Source: Comamonadaceae bacterium (GTDB lineage Bacteria; Pseudomonadota; Gammaproteobacteria; Burkholderiales; Burkholderiaceae_C). From it: a stretch of 8,756 nt of DNA. This document shows, in pieces, positions 1 through 6,007 of the stretch. Below the pieces are notes generated by a model. It was not told the DNA's origin. It did no database searches and was given only the letters and a program-made list of their open reading frames with translations. The stretch's first letter is position 1. Every line of letters begins with the position of its first letter. Location of the stretch: positions 1-8,756 of the forward strand of contig JAHEBY010000088.1 in NCBI GenBank assembly GCA_024642025.1. The letters are read 5' to 3'. The translations under genes and the position numbers were made by a program.

Positions 1-1
1 A

Positions 2-508
2 AAGATGCAAGGCAAGGCTGAGGGCCCGGAAGACGGTTTGCGCGAGAAAATGATCGCGATCAATCGTGTTACCAAAGTGGTAAAGGGTGGGCGTATTCTG
101 GGTTTCGCGGCTCTGACGGTTGTTGGTGACGGAGATGGTCGGATCGGCATGGGCAAGGGTAAGTCCAAGGAGGTGCCTGCCGCCGTTCAGAAGGCCATGG
201 AAGAGGCTCGCCGCAACATGATCAAAGTGGCGCTGAAGAATGGATCCATTCACCACACGGTGATGGGGCATCACGGGGCTGCTAATGTCATGATGGCTCC
301 TGCTCCCAAGGGCACTGGCATCATTGCCGGTGGTCCGATGAGAGCAGTTTTCGAGGTCGTTGGAATTACGGACATTGTTGCAAAGAGCCACGGGTCATCT
401 AACCCTTACAACATGGTGCGCGCAACTTTGGATGCGCTGTCGGTTTCTACAACGCCGTCTGATGTTGCAGCCAAACGCGGAAAGACAGTCGAAGAGCTCT
501 TCGCATAA
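2..508 (+). CDS. rpsE: 30S ribosomal protein S5 (5' end cut by window edge)
   Basis: S5 is a small-subunit protein at the back of the 30S body that contributes to decoding fidelity and mRNA unwinding. Numbering from the first visible ATG (position 5), the double-stranded-RNA-binding-like N-domain runs from about residue 11 (GLREKMIAINRV) through the glycine-rich VVGDGDGRIGMGKGK stretch (39-53). The C-domain follows, with IAGGPMRAVFEV (107-118) and SSNPYNMVRATL (131-142). The frame is open to the left edge with a Lys codon before that ATG. Family members usually begin Met-Ala-Lys-x-Gln-Gly-Lys, so the true start probably lies a few bases outside the window and the ATG at 5 is likely internal. 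rpmD follows after 20 nt in the same operon. The identity is secure; only the start is uncertain. Confidence 0.97.
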   Translation, partial: KMQGKAEGPEDGLREKMIAINRVTKVVKGGRILGFAALTVVGDGDGRIGMGKGKSKEVPAAVQKAMEEARRNMIKVALKNGSIHHTVMGHHGAANVMMAPAPKGTGIIAGGPMRAVFEVVGITDIVAKSHGSSNPYNMVRATLDALSVSTTPSDVAAKRGKTVEELFA

Positions 509-528
509 ATATTGACGGAGTTCGATAA

Positions 529-714
529 ATGACTACTACACAACAGAAAGTAACGGTCCAGCTCGTGCGCAGCCCAATCGGATGCAAAGAGTCGCATCGT
601 GCGACAGTGAGAGGTTTGGGTCTTCGCAAGGTTCGCAGTAAGAGCGAGCTGGTGGACTCCCCGGAAGTGCGCGGAATGATTAACAAGATCAGTTACCTGG
701 TCAAAGTCCTCTAA
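529..714 (+). CDS. rpmD: 50S ribosomal protein L30
   Basis: L30 is a small large-subunit protein. The 61-residue product matches the normal bacterial short-form length. It has the typical core: KVTVQLVRSPIGC near the N-terminus, a central RGLGLRKVRSKSEL and the C-terminal RGMINKISYLVKV. The ATG at 529 is preceded by a GACGGAG Shine-Dalgarno-like stretch about 9 nt upstream. It sits between rpsE and rplO, the standard spc order, with only 10 nt before rplO, so translational coupling is likely. Nothing unusual is seen. Confidence 0.97.
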   Translation: MTTTQQKVTVQLVRSPIGCKESHRATVRGLGLRKVRSKSELVDSPEVRGMINKISYLVKVL

Positions 715-724
715 GAGGTTAGGT

Positions 725-1156
725 ATGGAACTCAACGGCATCAAGCCAGCGGATGGCGCCAAGCATTACAAGCGCCGTGTTGGGCGCGGTATTGGATCAG
801 GTTTGGGCAAAACTGCTGGTCGTGGCCACAAGGGTCAAAAATCCCGCGCTGGCGGCTACCATAAGGTTGGTTTTGAAGGCGGTCAAATGCCGTTACAGCG
901 CCGTTTGCCAAAGCGCGGCTTCAAATCGCATCTCCTGAAGTTCAATGCGGAAATCACGCTAACAGCGCTTGAGCGGCTCGGCGCTTCAGACGTTGATTTG
1001 CTGACACTCAAACAAGCTGGACTGGTTGGACAGTTAGTCAAGGTTGTCAAGGTTGTCAAAACGGGTGAGCTGACCAAACCGGTGAAGCTTGCCGGAATTG
1101 GCGCGACTGCCGGAGCCAAGGCGGCCATTGAGGCGGTCGGCGGCAGTGTCGTCTGA
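725..1156 (+). CDS. rplO: 50S ribosomal protein L15
   Basis: L15 binds 23S rRNA late in 50S assembly. The 143-aa product has the expected architecture. A basic, glycine-rich N-terminal extension carries GRGIGSGLGKTAGRGHKGQK (residues 20-39), followed by GGYHKVGFEGGQMPLQRRLPKRGF (43-66). The globular domain ends in the L15 signature KLAGIGATAGAKAAIEAVGG (121-140). An AGAGG/AGG ribosome-binding site lies directly upstream of the ATG. A 9-bp repeat (1037-1054) encodes the local VKVVKVVK run, which does not appear to lengthen the protein relative to relatives. The gene precedes secY by 32 nt, the conserved spc order. Confidence 0.97.
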   Translation: MELNGIKPADGAKHYKRRVGRGIGSGLGKTAGRGHKGQKSRAGGYHKVGFEGGQMPLQRRLPKRGFKSHLLKFNAEITLTALERLGASDVDLLTLKQAGLVGQLVKVVKVVKTGELTKPVKLAGIGATAGAKAAIEAVGGSVV

Positions 1157-1188
1157 ACTGACTGATATTCAACGGGTAAAGAGTAGAC

Positions 1189-2499
1189 GTGGCAACTAAC
1201 GCAGCACAAATCGCAAAGACAGGAAAGTTCGGTGACTTGCGTCGTCGTCTTGTCTTTTTGCTGCTCGCGCTGGTTGTGTACCGCATCGGAGCGCACATTC
1301 CTGTGCCGGGCATTGACCCGGCTCAATTGCAAAGGTTTTTTCAAGGCCAGCAAGGCGGCATCTTGGGCATGTTTAACATGTTTTCAGGCGGCGCACTGTC
1401 CAGGTTTACGGTCTTTGCGTTGGGCATCATGCCGTATATATCCGCATCGATCATCATGCAGTTGCTTACCTATGTGTTGCCCGCGTTCGAGCAGCTGAAA
1501 AAGGAAGGCGAAGCCGGGCGCCGCAGAATTACGCAATACACCCGGTACGGCACAGTAGGGTTAGCATTGTTTCAGTCGATGGGAATTGCAGTCGCTTTGG
1601 AGAGCTCGGCTGGTTTGGTGATATCCCCGGGGTTTGCCTTCCGTTTCACAGCCGTGTGCACATTGACTGCAGGCACCATGTTTCTGATGTGGCTTGGTGA
1701 ACAGATCACGGAGCGTGGATTGGGGAATGGTATTTCGATCCTGATTTTTGGCGGTATCGCCGCCGGCCTTCCAAATGCGATCGGTGGTCTTCTGGAGCTG
1801 GTGCGCACAGGTGCGATGAGTATCGTGGTGTCACTATTTATAGTTTTGCTGGTCGCGTTGGTAACGTATTTTGTTGTCTTTGTTGAGCGCGGTCAGCGCA
1901 AAATACTGGTGAATTACGCGCGACGCCAAGTGGGTAACAAGGTATACGGGGGGCAGTCCTCTCACCTGCCATTGAAGCTGAACATGGCCGGGGTCATTCC
2001 GCCTATATTTGCTTCGTCAATCATCCTGTTACCGGCAACGGTGGTTGGTTGGTTTAGTTCCGGAGAGTCTATGCGTTGGCTGCGGGATATCGCTGCATCT
2101 CTTTCGCCGGGGCAGCCCATATACGTGATGTTTTATGCGGCTGCTATCATATTTTTCTGCTTTTTTTATACTGCCTTGGTGTTCAACAGTAGGGAAACTG
2201 CCGACAACCTTAAGAAAAGTGGTGCGTTTATTCCCGGTATTCGGCCAGGTGATCAAACAGCCAAGTACATTGACAAGATTTTGTTGAGGCTTACGTTGGC
2301 CGGCGCTATCTATATTACGTTTGTCTGTCTGTTGCCGGAATTTCTGATTCTGAAGTACAACGTACCGTTTTACTTCGGTGGCACGTCACTGTTGATAATC
2401 GTAGTTGTCACAATGGATTTCATGTCCCAAGTGCAAAACTACATGATGTCTCAACAATATGAGTCATTGCTGAAAAAGGCAAACTTCAAGGCGTCTTGA
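1189..2499 (+). CDS. secY: Protein translocase channel subunit SecY
   Basis: SecY is the pore-forming subunit of the inner-membrane SecYEG translocon, through which unfolded secretory proteins are pushed by SecA and membrane proteins are inserted co-translationally. The 436-aa product has the usual length and ten hydrophobic segments. Visible family marks are the first membrane segment (about 20-36), the plug region MFNMFSGGALSRF (61-73), GEQITERGLGNGIS (170-183), the cytosolic loop basic run ending NYARRQVGNKVYGGQSSHLPLK (242-263), and the IRPGDQTAKYID loop (351-362) used for ribosome/SecA contact. The C-terminus QYESLLKKAN is typical. The start is a GTG, supported by homologous N-termini and a weak purine-rich site upstream. 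No infA follows; 75 nt separate it from rpmJ. Confidence 0.98.
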   Translation: MATNAAQIAKTGKFGDLRRRLVFLLLALVVYRIGAHIPVPGIDPAQLQRFFQGQQGGILGMFNMFSGGALSRFTVFALGIMPYISASIIMQLLTYVLPAFEQLKKEGEAGRRRITQYTRYGTVGLALFQSMGIAVALESSAGLVISPGFAFRFTAVCTLTAGTMFLMWLGEQITERGLGNGISILIFGGIAAGLPNAIGGLLELVRTGAMSIVVSLFIVLLVALVTYFVVFVERGQRKILVNYARRQVGNKVYGGQSSHLPLKLNMAGVIPPIFASSIILLPATVVGWFSSGESMRWLRDIAASLSPGQPIYVMFYAAAIIFFCFFYTALVFNSRETADNLKKSGAFIPGIRPGDQTAKYIDKILLRLTLAGAIYITFVCLLPEFLILKYNVPFYFGGTSLLIIVVVTMDFMSQVQNYMMSQQYESLLKKANFKAS

Positions 2500-2574
2500 G
2501 GTCCTTTTCAAATAACACCGCATCTTCCGCGCGAATGAAAGTCGGAACGGAGTGTAGAGTTTTAGGAGAGTGAA

Positions 2575-2688
2575 ATGAAGGTTTCAGCCTCGGTGAAGAA
2601 AATTTGCCGTAACTGCAAAATTATCCGTCGCAAGGGCGTTGTTCGCGTGATTTGTACAGATCCCCGACATAAGCAACGCCAGGGCTGA
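2575..2688 (+). CDS. rpmJ: 50S ribosomal protein L36
   Basis: L36 is a tiny, very basic large-subunit protein that binds 23S rRNA late in assembly. The ORF reads MKVSASVKKICRNC at its start and is 37 codons plus TGA, exactly the family length. It keeps the zinc ribbon ligands Cys11, Cys14, Cys27 and His32, so it is the zinc-binding (C+) form. An AGGAG ribosome-binding site lies at about 2563-2567, 7 nt before the ATG. It lies between secY and rpsM, as in many proteobacteria. Confidence 0.96.
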   Translation: MKVSASVKKICRNCKIIRRKGVVRVICTDPRHKQRQG

Positions 2689-2712
2689 TTGCAAAAGTTT
2701 TAGAGGACAAAA

Positions 2713-3078
2713 ATGGCACGTATCGCTGGCATCAATATTCCGCCACATCAGCATTCCGAGATTGGCTTGACAGCCATTTTTGGCATTGGTCGTACCCGCG
2801 CTCGAAAGATATGCGAGGCGTGTGGGATTGCATACTCCAAAAAAATCAAGGACTTGACGGATTCAGACTTGGAGAAAATTCGCGATCAAATTGGATCGTT
2901 CACGATCGAAGGTGATTTGCGTCGCGAGACGACGATGAATATCAAGCGATTGATGGACATCGGTTGCTATCGTGGCTTTCGGCATCGCCGCGGCTTGCCT
3001 ATGCGTGGTCAACGTACCCGTACGAATGCCCGAACGCGCAAGGGGCCTCGCAAGGCTGCTCAGTCACTGAAGAAATAA
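2713..3078 (+). CDS. rpsM: 30S ribosomal protein S13
   Basis: S13 sits in the head of the 30S subunit and contacts the P-site tRNA and the large subunit through intersubunit bridges. The 121-aa product has the N-terminal MARIAGINIP, the helix-hairpin-type IFGIGRTRARKICEA (22-36), EGDLRRETTMNIKRLMDIGCYRG (66-88), and the basic tail HRRGLPMRGQRTRTNARTRKG (91-111) that reaches toward tRNA. A strong AGAGGA site (2702-2707) precedes the ATG by 5 nt. The gap to rpmJ is only 24 nt and that to rpsK is 19 nt. In E. coli this is the first gene of the alpha operon and the site where S4 represses translation; no comparable leader is obvious here. Confidence 0.98.
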   Translation: MARIAGINIPPHQHSEIGLTAIFGIGRTRARKICEACGIAYSKKIKDLTDSDLEKIRDQIGSFTIEGDLRRETTMNIKRLMDIGCYRGFRHRRGLPMRGQRTRTNARTRKGPRKAAQSLKK

Positions 3079-3097
3079 TAGGTATTGAAGGATTACT

Positions 3098-3502
3098 ATG
3101 GCAAAAGCTCCTGGAAATAGCGCAGCGCAGCGCGTTCGGAAAAAGGTCCGCAAGAATGTTGCTGACGGCGTCGCGCATGTGCATGCTTCGTTTAATAACA
3201 CCATTATTACCATTACCGACCGTCAGGGAAATGCACTGTCATGGGCTTCGTCTGGTGGTCAGGGATTCAAGGGATCGCGAAAATCCACGCCATTTGCTGC
3301 GCAGGTTGCCTCTGAGGTGGCAGGCCGGGCTGCGGTCGAGCAAGGAATCAAGAATCTTGATGTTGAAATAAAGGGTCCTGGTCCTGGCCGAGAGTCGTCG
3401 GTGCGTGCCTTGGCCGCATTAGGCATCCGGATCAATATGATTTCTGATGTGACGCCGGTTCCACATAACGGATGCCGCCCCCAAAAGCGTCGCAGAATTT
3501 AA
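3098..3502 (+). CDS. rpsK: 30S ribosomal protein S11
   Basis: S11 is a platform protein of the 30S subunit near the E-site mRNA and the 3' end of 16S rRNA. The 134-aa product has the basic N-terminus (RVRKKVRKN, 12-20), HVHASFNNTIITITD (27-41), SSGGQGFKGSRKSTPFAA (51-68), and the S11 signature VEIKGPGPGRESSVRALAALG (89-109). The C-terminal PHNGCRPQKRRRI (122-134) contains the Asn-Gly pair (124-125) known as an isoaspartate site in E. coli S11. Position 129 is Gln where the usual family sequence has Pro. GAAGGA precedes the ATG. The following gap to rpsD is long (122 nt) and contains hairpins. Confidence 0.98.
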   Translation: MAKAPGNSAAQRVRKKVRKNVADGVAHVHASFNNTIITITDRQGNALSWASSGGQGFKGSRKSTPFAAQVASEVAGRAAVEQGIKNLDVEIKGPGPGRESSVRALAALGIRINMISDVTPVPHNGCRPQKRRRI

Positions 3503-3559
3503 GTTCGAACGGAGCCTCTCTGGCGAGTTCATTCAATTAATTTACTAACCAAGCCCACC

Positions 3560-3600
3560 GCCATTGTTCATAGAACGGTGGCTCCCACAAATCAATGTGG
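3560..3600 (+). promoter_or_regulatory. Tandem hairpins in the rpsK-rpsD gap (possible cis-regulatory RNA)
   Basis: The 122-nt gap between rpsK and rpsD contains two adjacent stem-loops. The first pairs 3560-3569 (GCCATTGTTC) with 3573-3582 (GAACGGTGGC) over 10 bp, two of them G-U, with a 3-nt ATA loop. An alternative pairing of CCACCG (3555-3560) with CGGTGG (3576-3581) is mutually exclusive. The second pairs CCACA (3585-3589) with TGTGG (3596-3600). No U-run follows, so this is not a canonical terminator. It ends 14 nt before the rpsD Shine-Dalgarno. It could be an mRNA-processing or stability element or a translation control site; the role is inferred only from position. Confidence 0.4.
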
Positions 3601-3624
3601 CAGATGACATAAAAGGAAGTTCAA

Positions 3625-4248
3625 GTGGCACGCTATCTAGGCCCAAAGGCCAAATTATCTCGCCGTGAAGGCACGGACTTGTTCCTCAAAAGCGCGCGTC
3701 GCGCGATTGGCGACAAGGCCAAGTTTGATTCGAAACCCGGTCAGCACGGGCGCACCTCTGGATCGCGCACCTCTGATTTTGGTTTGCAACTTCGCGAAAA
3801 ACAGAAGGTCAAACGGATGTACGGCGTGTTGGAGCGCCAGTTTCGCCGCTATTTTGAAGAAGCTGATCGCCGCAGGGGAAATACAGGCGCGAACCTGCTT
3901 TTTCTTTTGGAATCCCGCTTAGATAATGTCGTTTACCGCATGGGTTTTGGTTCGACTCGCGCTGAAGCCCGGCAGTTGGTATCCCATAAGGCCATCACGG
4001 TGAACGGCAATACGGTCAACATTCCGTCATATTCTGTCAAGACCGGTGATGTTGTTGCAGTTCGGGATAAATCGAAGAAACAGAATCGCATTGTTGAGGC
4101 CTTGCAATTGGCCCAGCAGGTTGGCTTGCCGGCGTGGGTTGAAGTGAGTGTCGACAAAGCTGAAGGCACCTTCAAAAAAGTGCCGGACCGCGATCAGTTT
4201 GCCGCCGATATCAACGAATCGCTCATTGTTGAGCTCTATTCACGGTAG
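3625..4248 (+). CDS. rpsD: 30S ribosomal protein S4
   Basis: S4 is a primary 16S rRNA-binding protein that nucleates 30S body assembly, affects decoding fidelity and, in E. coli, represses the alpha operon. The 207-aa product starts MARYLGPKAKLSRREGTD, contains QLREKQKVKRMYGVLERQFR (55-74), and carries the S4 RNA-binding domain from about 97 to 160 (RLDNVVYRMGF, TRAEARQLVSHKAITVNG). It ends DINESLIVELYSR. It has no cysteine, so it is a zinc-free S4. The start is GTG, fixed by the AAGGAAG site at 3613-3619, 5 nt upstream, and by the conserved N-terminus. Long gaps flank the gene on both sides (122 and 106 nt), unlike the tight junctions upstream. Confidence 0.98.
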   Translation: MARYLGPKAKLSRREGTDLFLKSARRAIGDKAKFDSKPGQHGRTSGSRTSDFGLQLREKQKVKRMYGVLERQFRRYFEEADRRRGNTGANLLFLLESRLDNVVYRMGFGSTRAEARQLVSHKAITVNGNTVNIPSYSVKTGDVVAVRDKSKKQNRIVEALQLAQQVGLPAWVEVSVDKAEGTFKKVPDRDQFAADINESLIVELYSR

Positions 4249-4307
4249 TCGTGGTCTTTTTTAGTAATCGTTCCTGATTCGCGGTTCGCTGTTGGTCAGG
4301 CACTTCA

Positions 4308-4333
4308 CCAGCCTTACCGGTGTAACGAGCTGG
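4308..4333 (+). promoter_or_regulatory. Stem-loop in the rpsD-rpoA gap, just before the rpoA ribosome-binding site
   Basis: CCAGC (4308-4312) pairs with GCTGG (4329-4333), and inside it TTAC (4314-4317) pairs with GTAA (4322-4325) around a CGGT loop, leaving a small asymmetric internal bulge. The structure ends about 9 nt before the rpoA Shine-Dalgarno (TAGGAAG, about 4343-4349). No U-run follows it. A further short dyad, CCTGA (4273-4277) with TCAGG (4296-4300), lies upstream. This may influence rpoA translation or mRNA processing. Function is inferred from position alone. Confidence 0.35.
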
Positions 4334-4354
4334 GGGTATTGATAGGAAGTCCGC

Positions 4355-5344
4355 ATGCAAAATAATCTGTTGAAACCGAAAACAATTAGCGTAGAACAGT
4401 TAGGTGCCAATAAGGCAAAGGTGGCTCTAGAGCCTTTCGAACGTGGCTATGGGCACACTTTGGGAAATGCCTTGCGTCGGGTACTCCTGTCGTCTATGCC
4501 TGGATACGCCGCAACCGAAGTAACGATAGCCGGTGTCTTGCACGAGTACTCGTCAATCGATGGCGTTCAGGACGATGTGGTCAACATTCTGTTGAATTTG
4601 AAAGGCGTAGTTTTCAAGCTTCACAACCGTGAAGAAGTGACATTGAGCCTGCGCAAGGATGGCGAGGGAGTTGTTAGTGCGGCTGACATTCAAACGCCAC
4701 ACGACGTTGAAATTATCAACCCTGATCACGTTATTGCTAACCTCTCTCATGGCGGCAAACTCGACATGCAGATCAAGGTCGAGAAAGGGCGTGGATACGT
4801 GCCGGGCACTATCCGTCGCAATGGCGACGAGCCGAACAAGTCGATCGGGCGTATTGTTCTTGATGCTTCGTTCTCGCCCGTTAAGCGTGTGAGTTACACG
4901 GTTGAAAGTGCCCGGGTAGAGCAACGTACAGACCTGGACAAGCTGGTGGTGGAAATTGAGACGAACGGTGCAATTTCCGCAGAAGACGCGGTGCGGGCCT
5001 CTGCGAAAATTCTGGTGGAGCAATTGGCTGTGTTTGCCCAACTTGAAGGTAGCGAGCTTGCCGCATTTGACTCACCTGCCCCACGCGGGAATACCCAATT
5101 TGATCCGATTCTGTTGCGGCCAGTGGATGAGCTCGAGTTGACGGTTCGGTCGGCCAACTGTCTCAAAGCCGAAAATATCTATTACATCGGCGATCTCATT
5201 CAGCGTACTGAGAACGAATTGTTGAAGACTCCCAACCTGGGTCGCAAGTCCTTAAACGAGATCAAGGAAGTCTTGGCGTCTCGTGGGTTGACGTTAGGGA
5301 TGAAGCTCGAAAGCTGGCCGCCTGCGGCTCTCGAGAAGCGGTAA
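4355..5344 (+). CDS. rpoA: DNA-directed RNA polymerase subunit alpha
   Basis: Two copies of alpha form the assembly platform for beta and beta-prime, and the C-terminal domain binds UP-element DNA and activators. The 329-aa product matches the family length. The N-terminal domain carries EPFERGYGHTLGNALRRVLLSS (26-47) and VVNILLNLKGVVFKLHNR (75-92), with KVEKGRGYVP (141-150) further on. A linker (about 232-250) leads to the alpha-CTD, where the DNA-contacting residues Arg265, Asn268, Gly296, Lys298 and Ser299 of the E. coli protein are all present at the same numbers (TVRSANCLKAE, TPNLGRKSL). The ATG at 4355 is preceded by TAGGAAG. It lies in the standard alpha-operon position between rpsD and rplQ. 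Confidence 0.99.
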   Translation: MQNNLLKPKTISVEQLGANKAKVALEPFERGYGHTLGNALRRVLLSSMPGYAATEVTIAGVLHEYSSIDGVQDDVVNILLNLKGVVFKLHNREEVTLSLRKDGEGVVSAADIQTPHDVEIINPDHVIANLSHGGKLDMQIKVEKGRGYVPGTIRRNGDEPNKSIGRIVLDASFSPVKRVSYTVESARVEQRTDLDKLVVEIETNGAISAEDAVRASAKILVEQLAVFAQLEGSELAAFDSPAPRGNTQFDPILLRPVDELELTVRSANCLKAENIYYIGDLIQRTENELLKTPNLGRKSLNEIKEVLASRGLTLGMKLESWPPAALEKR

Positions 5345-5350
5345 TTGAAA

Positions 5351-5370
5351 TGCCTGCCACGCAGCAGGCA
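5351..5370 (+). promoter_or_regulatory. Stem-loop in the rpoA-rplQ gap
   Basis: TGCCTGC (5351-5357) pairs perfectly with GCAGGCA (5364-5370) around a 6-nt loop, 6 nt after the rpoA stop. An overlapping alternative pairs GGCA (5367-5370) with TGCC (5374-5377). The downstream sequence is not a U-run, so it is unlikely to terminate strongly. It may set an RNA 3' end or protect the rpoA message. Role unproven. Confidence 0.35.
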
Positions 5371-5419
5371 CAGTGCCAAGGGCAGTACCTGATACGGCTG
5401 CCTCAAATATATATAGATC

Positions 5420-5424
5420 AAGGA
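5420..5424 (+). promoter_or_regulatory. Ribosome-binding site that fixes the rplQ start
   Basis: AAGGA lies 8 nt before the ATG at 5433. It favours that ATG over the in-frame GTG at 5373, which would add 20 residues not seen in L17 and would start next to the hairpin. Confidence 0.75.
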
Positions 5425-5432
5425 TAAGCACC

Positions 5433-5831
5433 ATGCGCCACGGACACGGATTACGAAAACTTAATCGCACCAGCGAACATCGACTTGCCATGCTTCGTAA
5501 TATGATGAACTCACTCATCGAGCATGAGGTCATCAAGACTACTGTACCTAAAGCAAAAGAACTGCGTCGTGTCATTGAGCCAATGATCACGCTTTCCAAA
5601 GAAGCTACTGTTGCCAATCGTCGCTTGGCGTTTGATCGCCTGCGTGATAGAGACAGCGTGACCAAACTGTTTAACGACTTGGGCCCGCGCTTCAAGGCGC
5701 GTCCTGGTGGCTATACGAGGATTTTGAAAATGGGGTTCCGTGTTGGCGACAATGCACCGATGGCTCTGGTGGAATTGGTTGATCGTCCAGAGGCCCTTGA
5801 GGCTCCTGTCGCCGATACCGAGAAGGCCTGA
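5433..5831 (+). CDS. rplQ: 50S ribosomal protein L17
   Basis: L17 is a large-subunit protein near the peptide exit tunnel region. The 132-aa product starts with the diagnostic MRHGHGLRKLNRTSEHR, followed by AMLRNMMNSLIEHEVIKTTVPKAKELRRVIEPMITL (19-54) and RPGGYTRILKMGFRVGDNAPMALVELV (90-116). The acidic tail (about 117-132) is poorly conserved in the family. The ATG at 5433 was chosen because of the AAGGA site and the invariant N-terminus. It is the last protein gene of the alpha operon, and the initiator tRNA begins 20 nt after its stop with no terminator between. Confidence 0.98.
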   Translation: MRHGHGLRKLNRTSEHRLAMLRNMMNSLIEHEVIKTTVPKAKELRRVIEPMITLSKEATVANRRLAFDRLRDRDSVTKLFNDLGPRFKARPGGYTRILKMGFRVGDNAPMALVELVDRPEALEAPVADTEKA

Positions 5832-5836
5832 TCAGG

Positions 5837-5842
5837 TATAAT
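5837..5842 (+). promoter_or_regulatory. Candidate -10 box for the initiator tRNA
   Basis: A perfect TATAAT sits in the 20-nt rplQ-tRNA gap. Transcription from it would begin about 7 nt downstream, giving a leader of only 2-4 nt before the tRNA. No good -35 hexamer is seen 16-18 nt upstream: the sequence at 5814-5819, inside rplQ, is GATACC. It may be a weak or non-classical promoter, or chance. Confidence 0.4.
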
Positions 5843-5851
5843 TCTATTTAC

Positions 5852-5928
<77 letters not shown>

Positions 5929-5935
5929 ACAAAAT

Positions 5936-5949
5936 AGCGGTATGCCGCT
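5936..5949 (+). other. Small hairpin in the tRNA 3' trailer
   Basis: AGCGG (5936-5940) pairs with CCGCT (5945-5949) around a TATG loop, 7 nt after the tRNA CCA and 5 nt before the terminator stem. It may be part of the precursor trailer removed during 3' processing. The stem is short and could be chance. Confidence 0.3.
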
Positions 5950-5954
5950 TTAGT

Positions 5955-5981
5955 AAACGCCCACTTCATGTGGGCGTTTTT
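5955..5981 (+). terminator. Intrinsic terminator after tRNA-fMet
   Basis: AAACGCCCAC (5955-5964) pairs with GTGGGCGTTT (5970-5979) around a TTCAT loop, and five T residues follow the GC core (5977-5981), with more T shortly after. It is a strong Rho-independent terminator and the first one seen after the ribosomal genes, so it probably ends both the long operon transcript and any short tRNA transcript. In the opposite orientation the T-tract is only three bases, so it may act weakly for the convergent molybdoenzyme gene. Confidence 0.88.
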
Positions 5982-6007
5982 ACTTTTGCGGGCGCCACCC
6001 GGCTAAT

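Noticed and set aside
1037..1059. Tandem 9-bp repeat (GTCAAGGTT) within rplO
   Set aside because: It encodes an alternating Val/Lys stretch at a position where relatives have similar residues and the same length; not an expansion.
883..1353. A 156-codon open frame on the - strand
   Set aside because: Antisense to rplO and the start of secY, both certain genes; no family resemblance.
2525..2547. TTCCG/CGGAA dyad in the secY-rpmJ gap
   Set aside because: A 5-bp stem with a 13-nt loop and no U-run; compatible with chance.
4241..4262. CACG/CGTG hairpin followed by a run of six T after rpsD, possible terminator
   Set aside because: The stem is only 4 bp, its loop contains the rpsD stop codon, and rpoA must be transcribed through it.
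4553..5041. A 162-codon open frame on the - strand
   Set aside because: Antisense to rpoA; no motif or ribosome-binding site.
5373..5432. N-terminal extension of L17 from an in-frame GTG at 5373
   Set aside because: The L17 family begins at MRHGHGLRKL, and a well-spaced AAGGA precedes the ATG at 5433.
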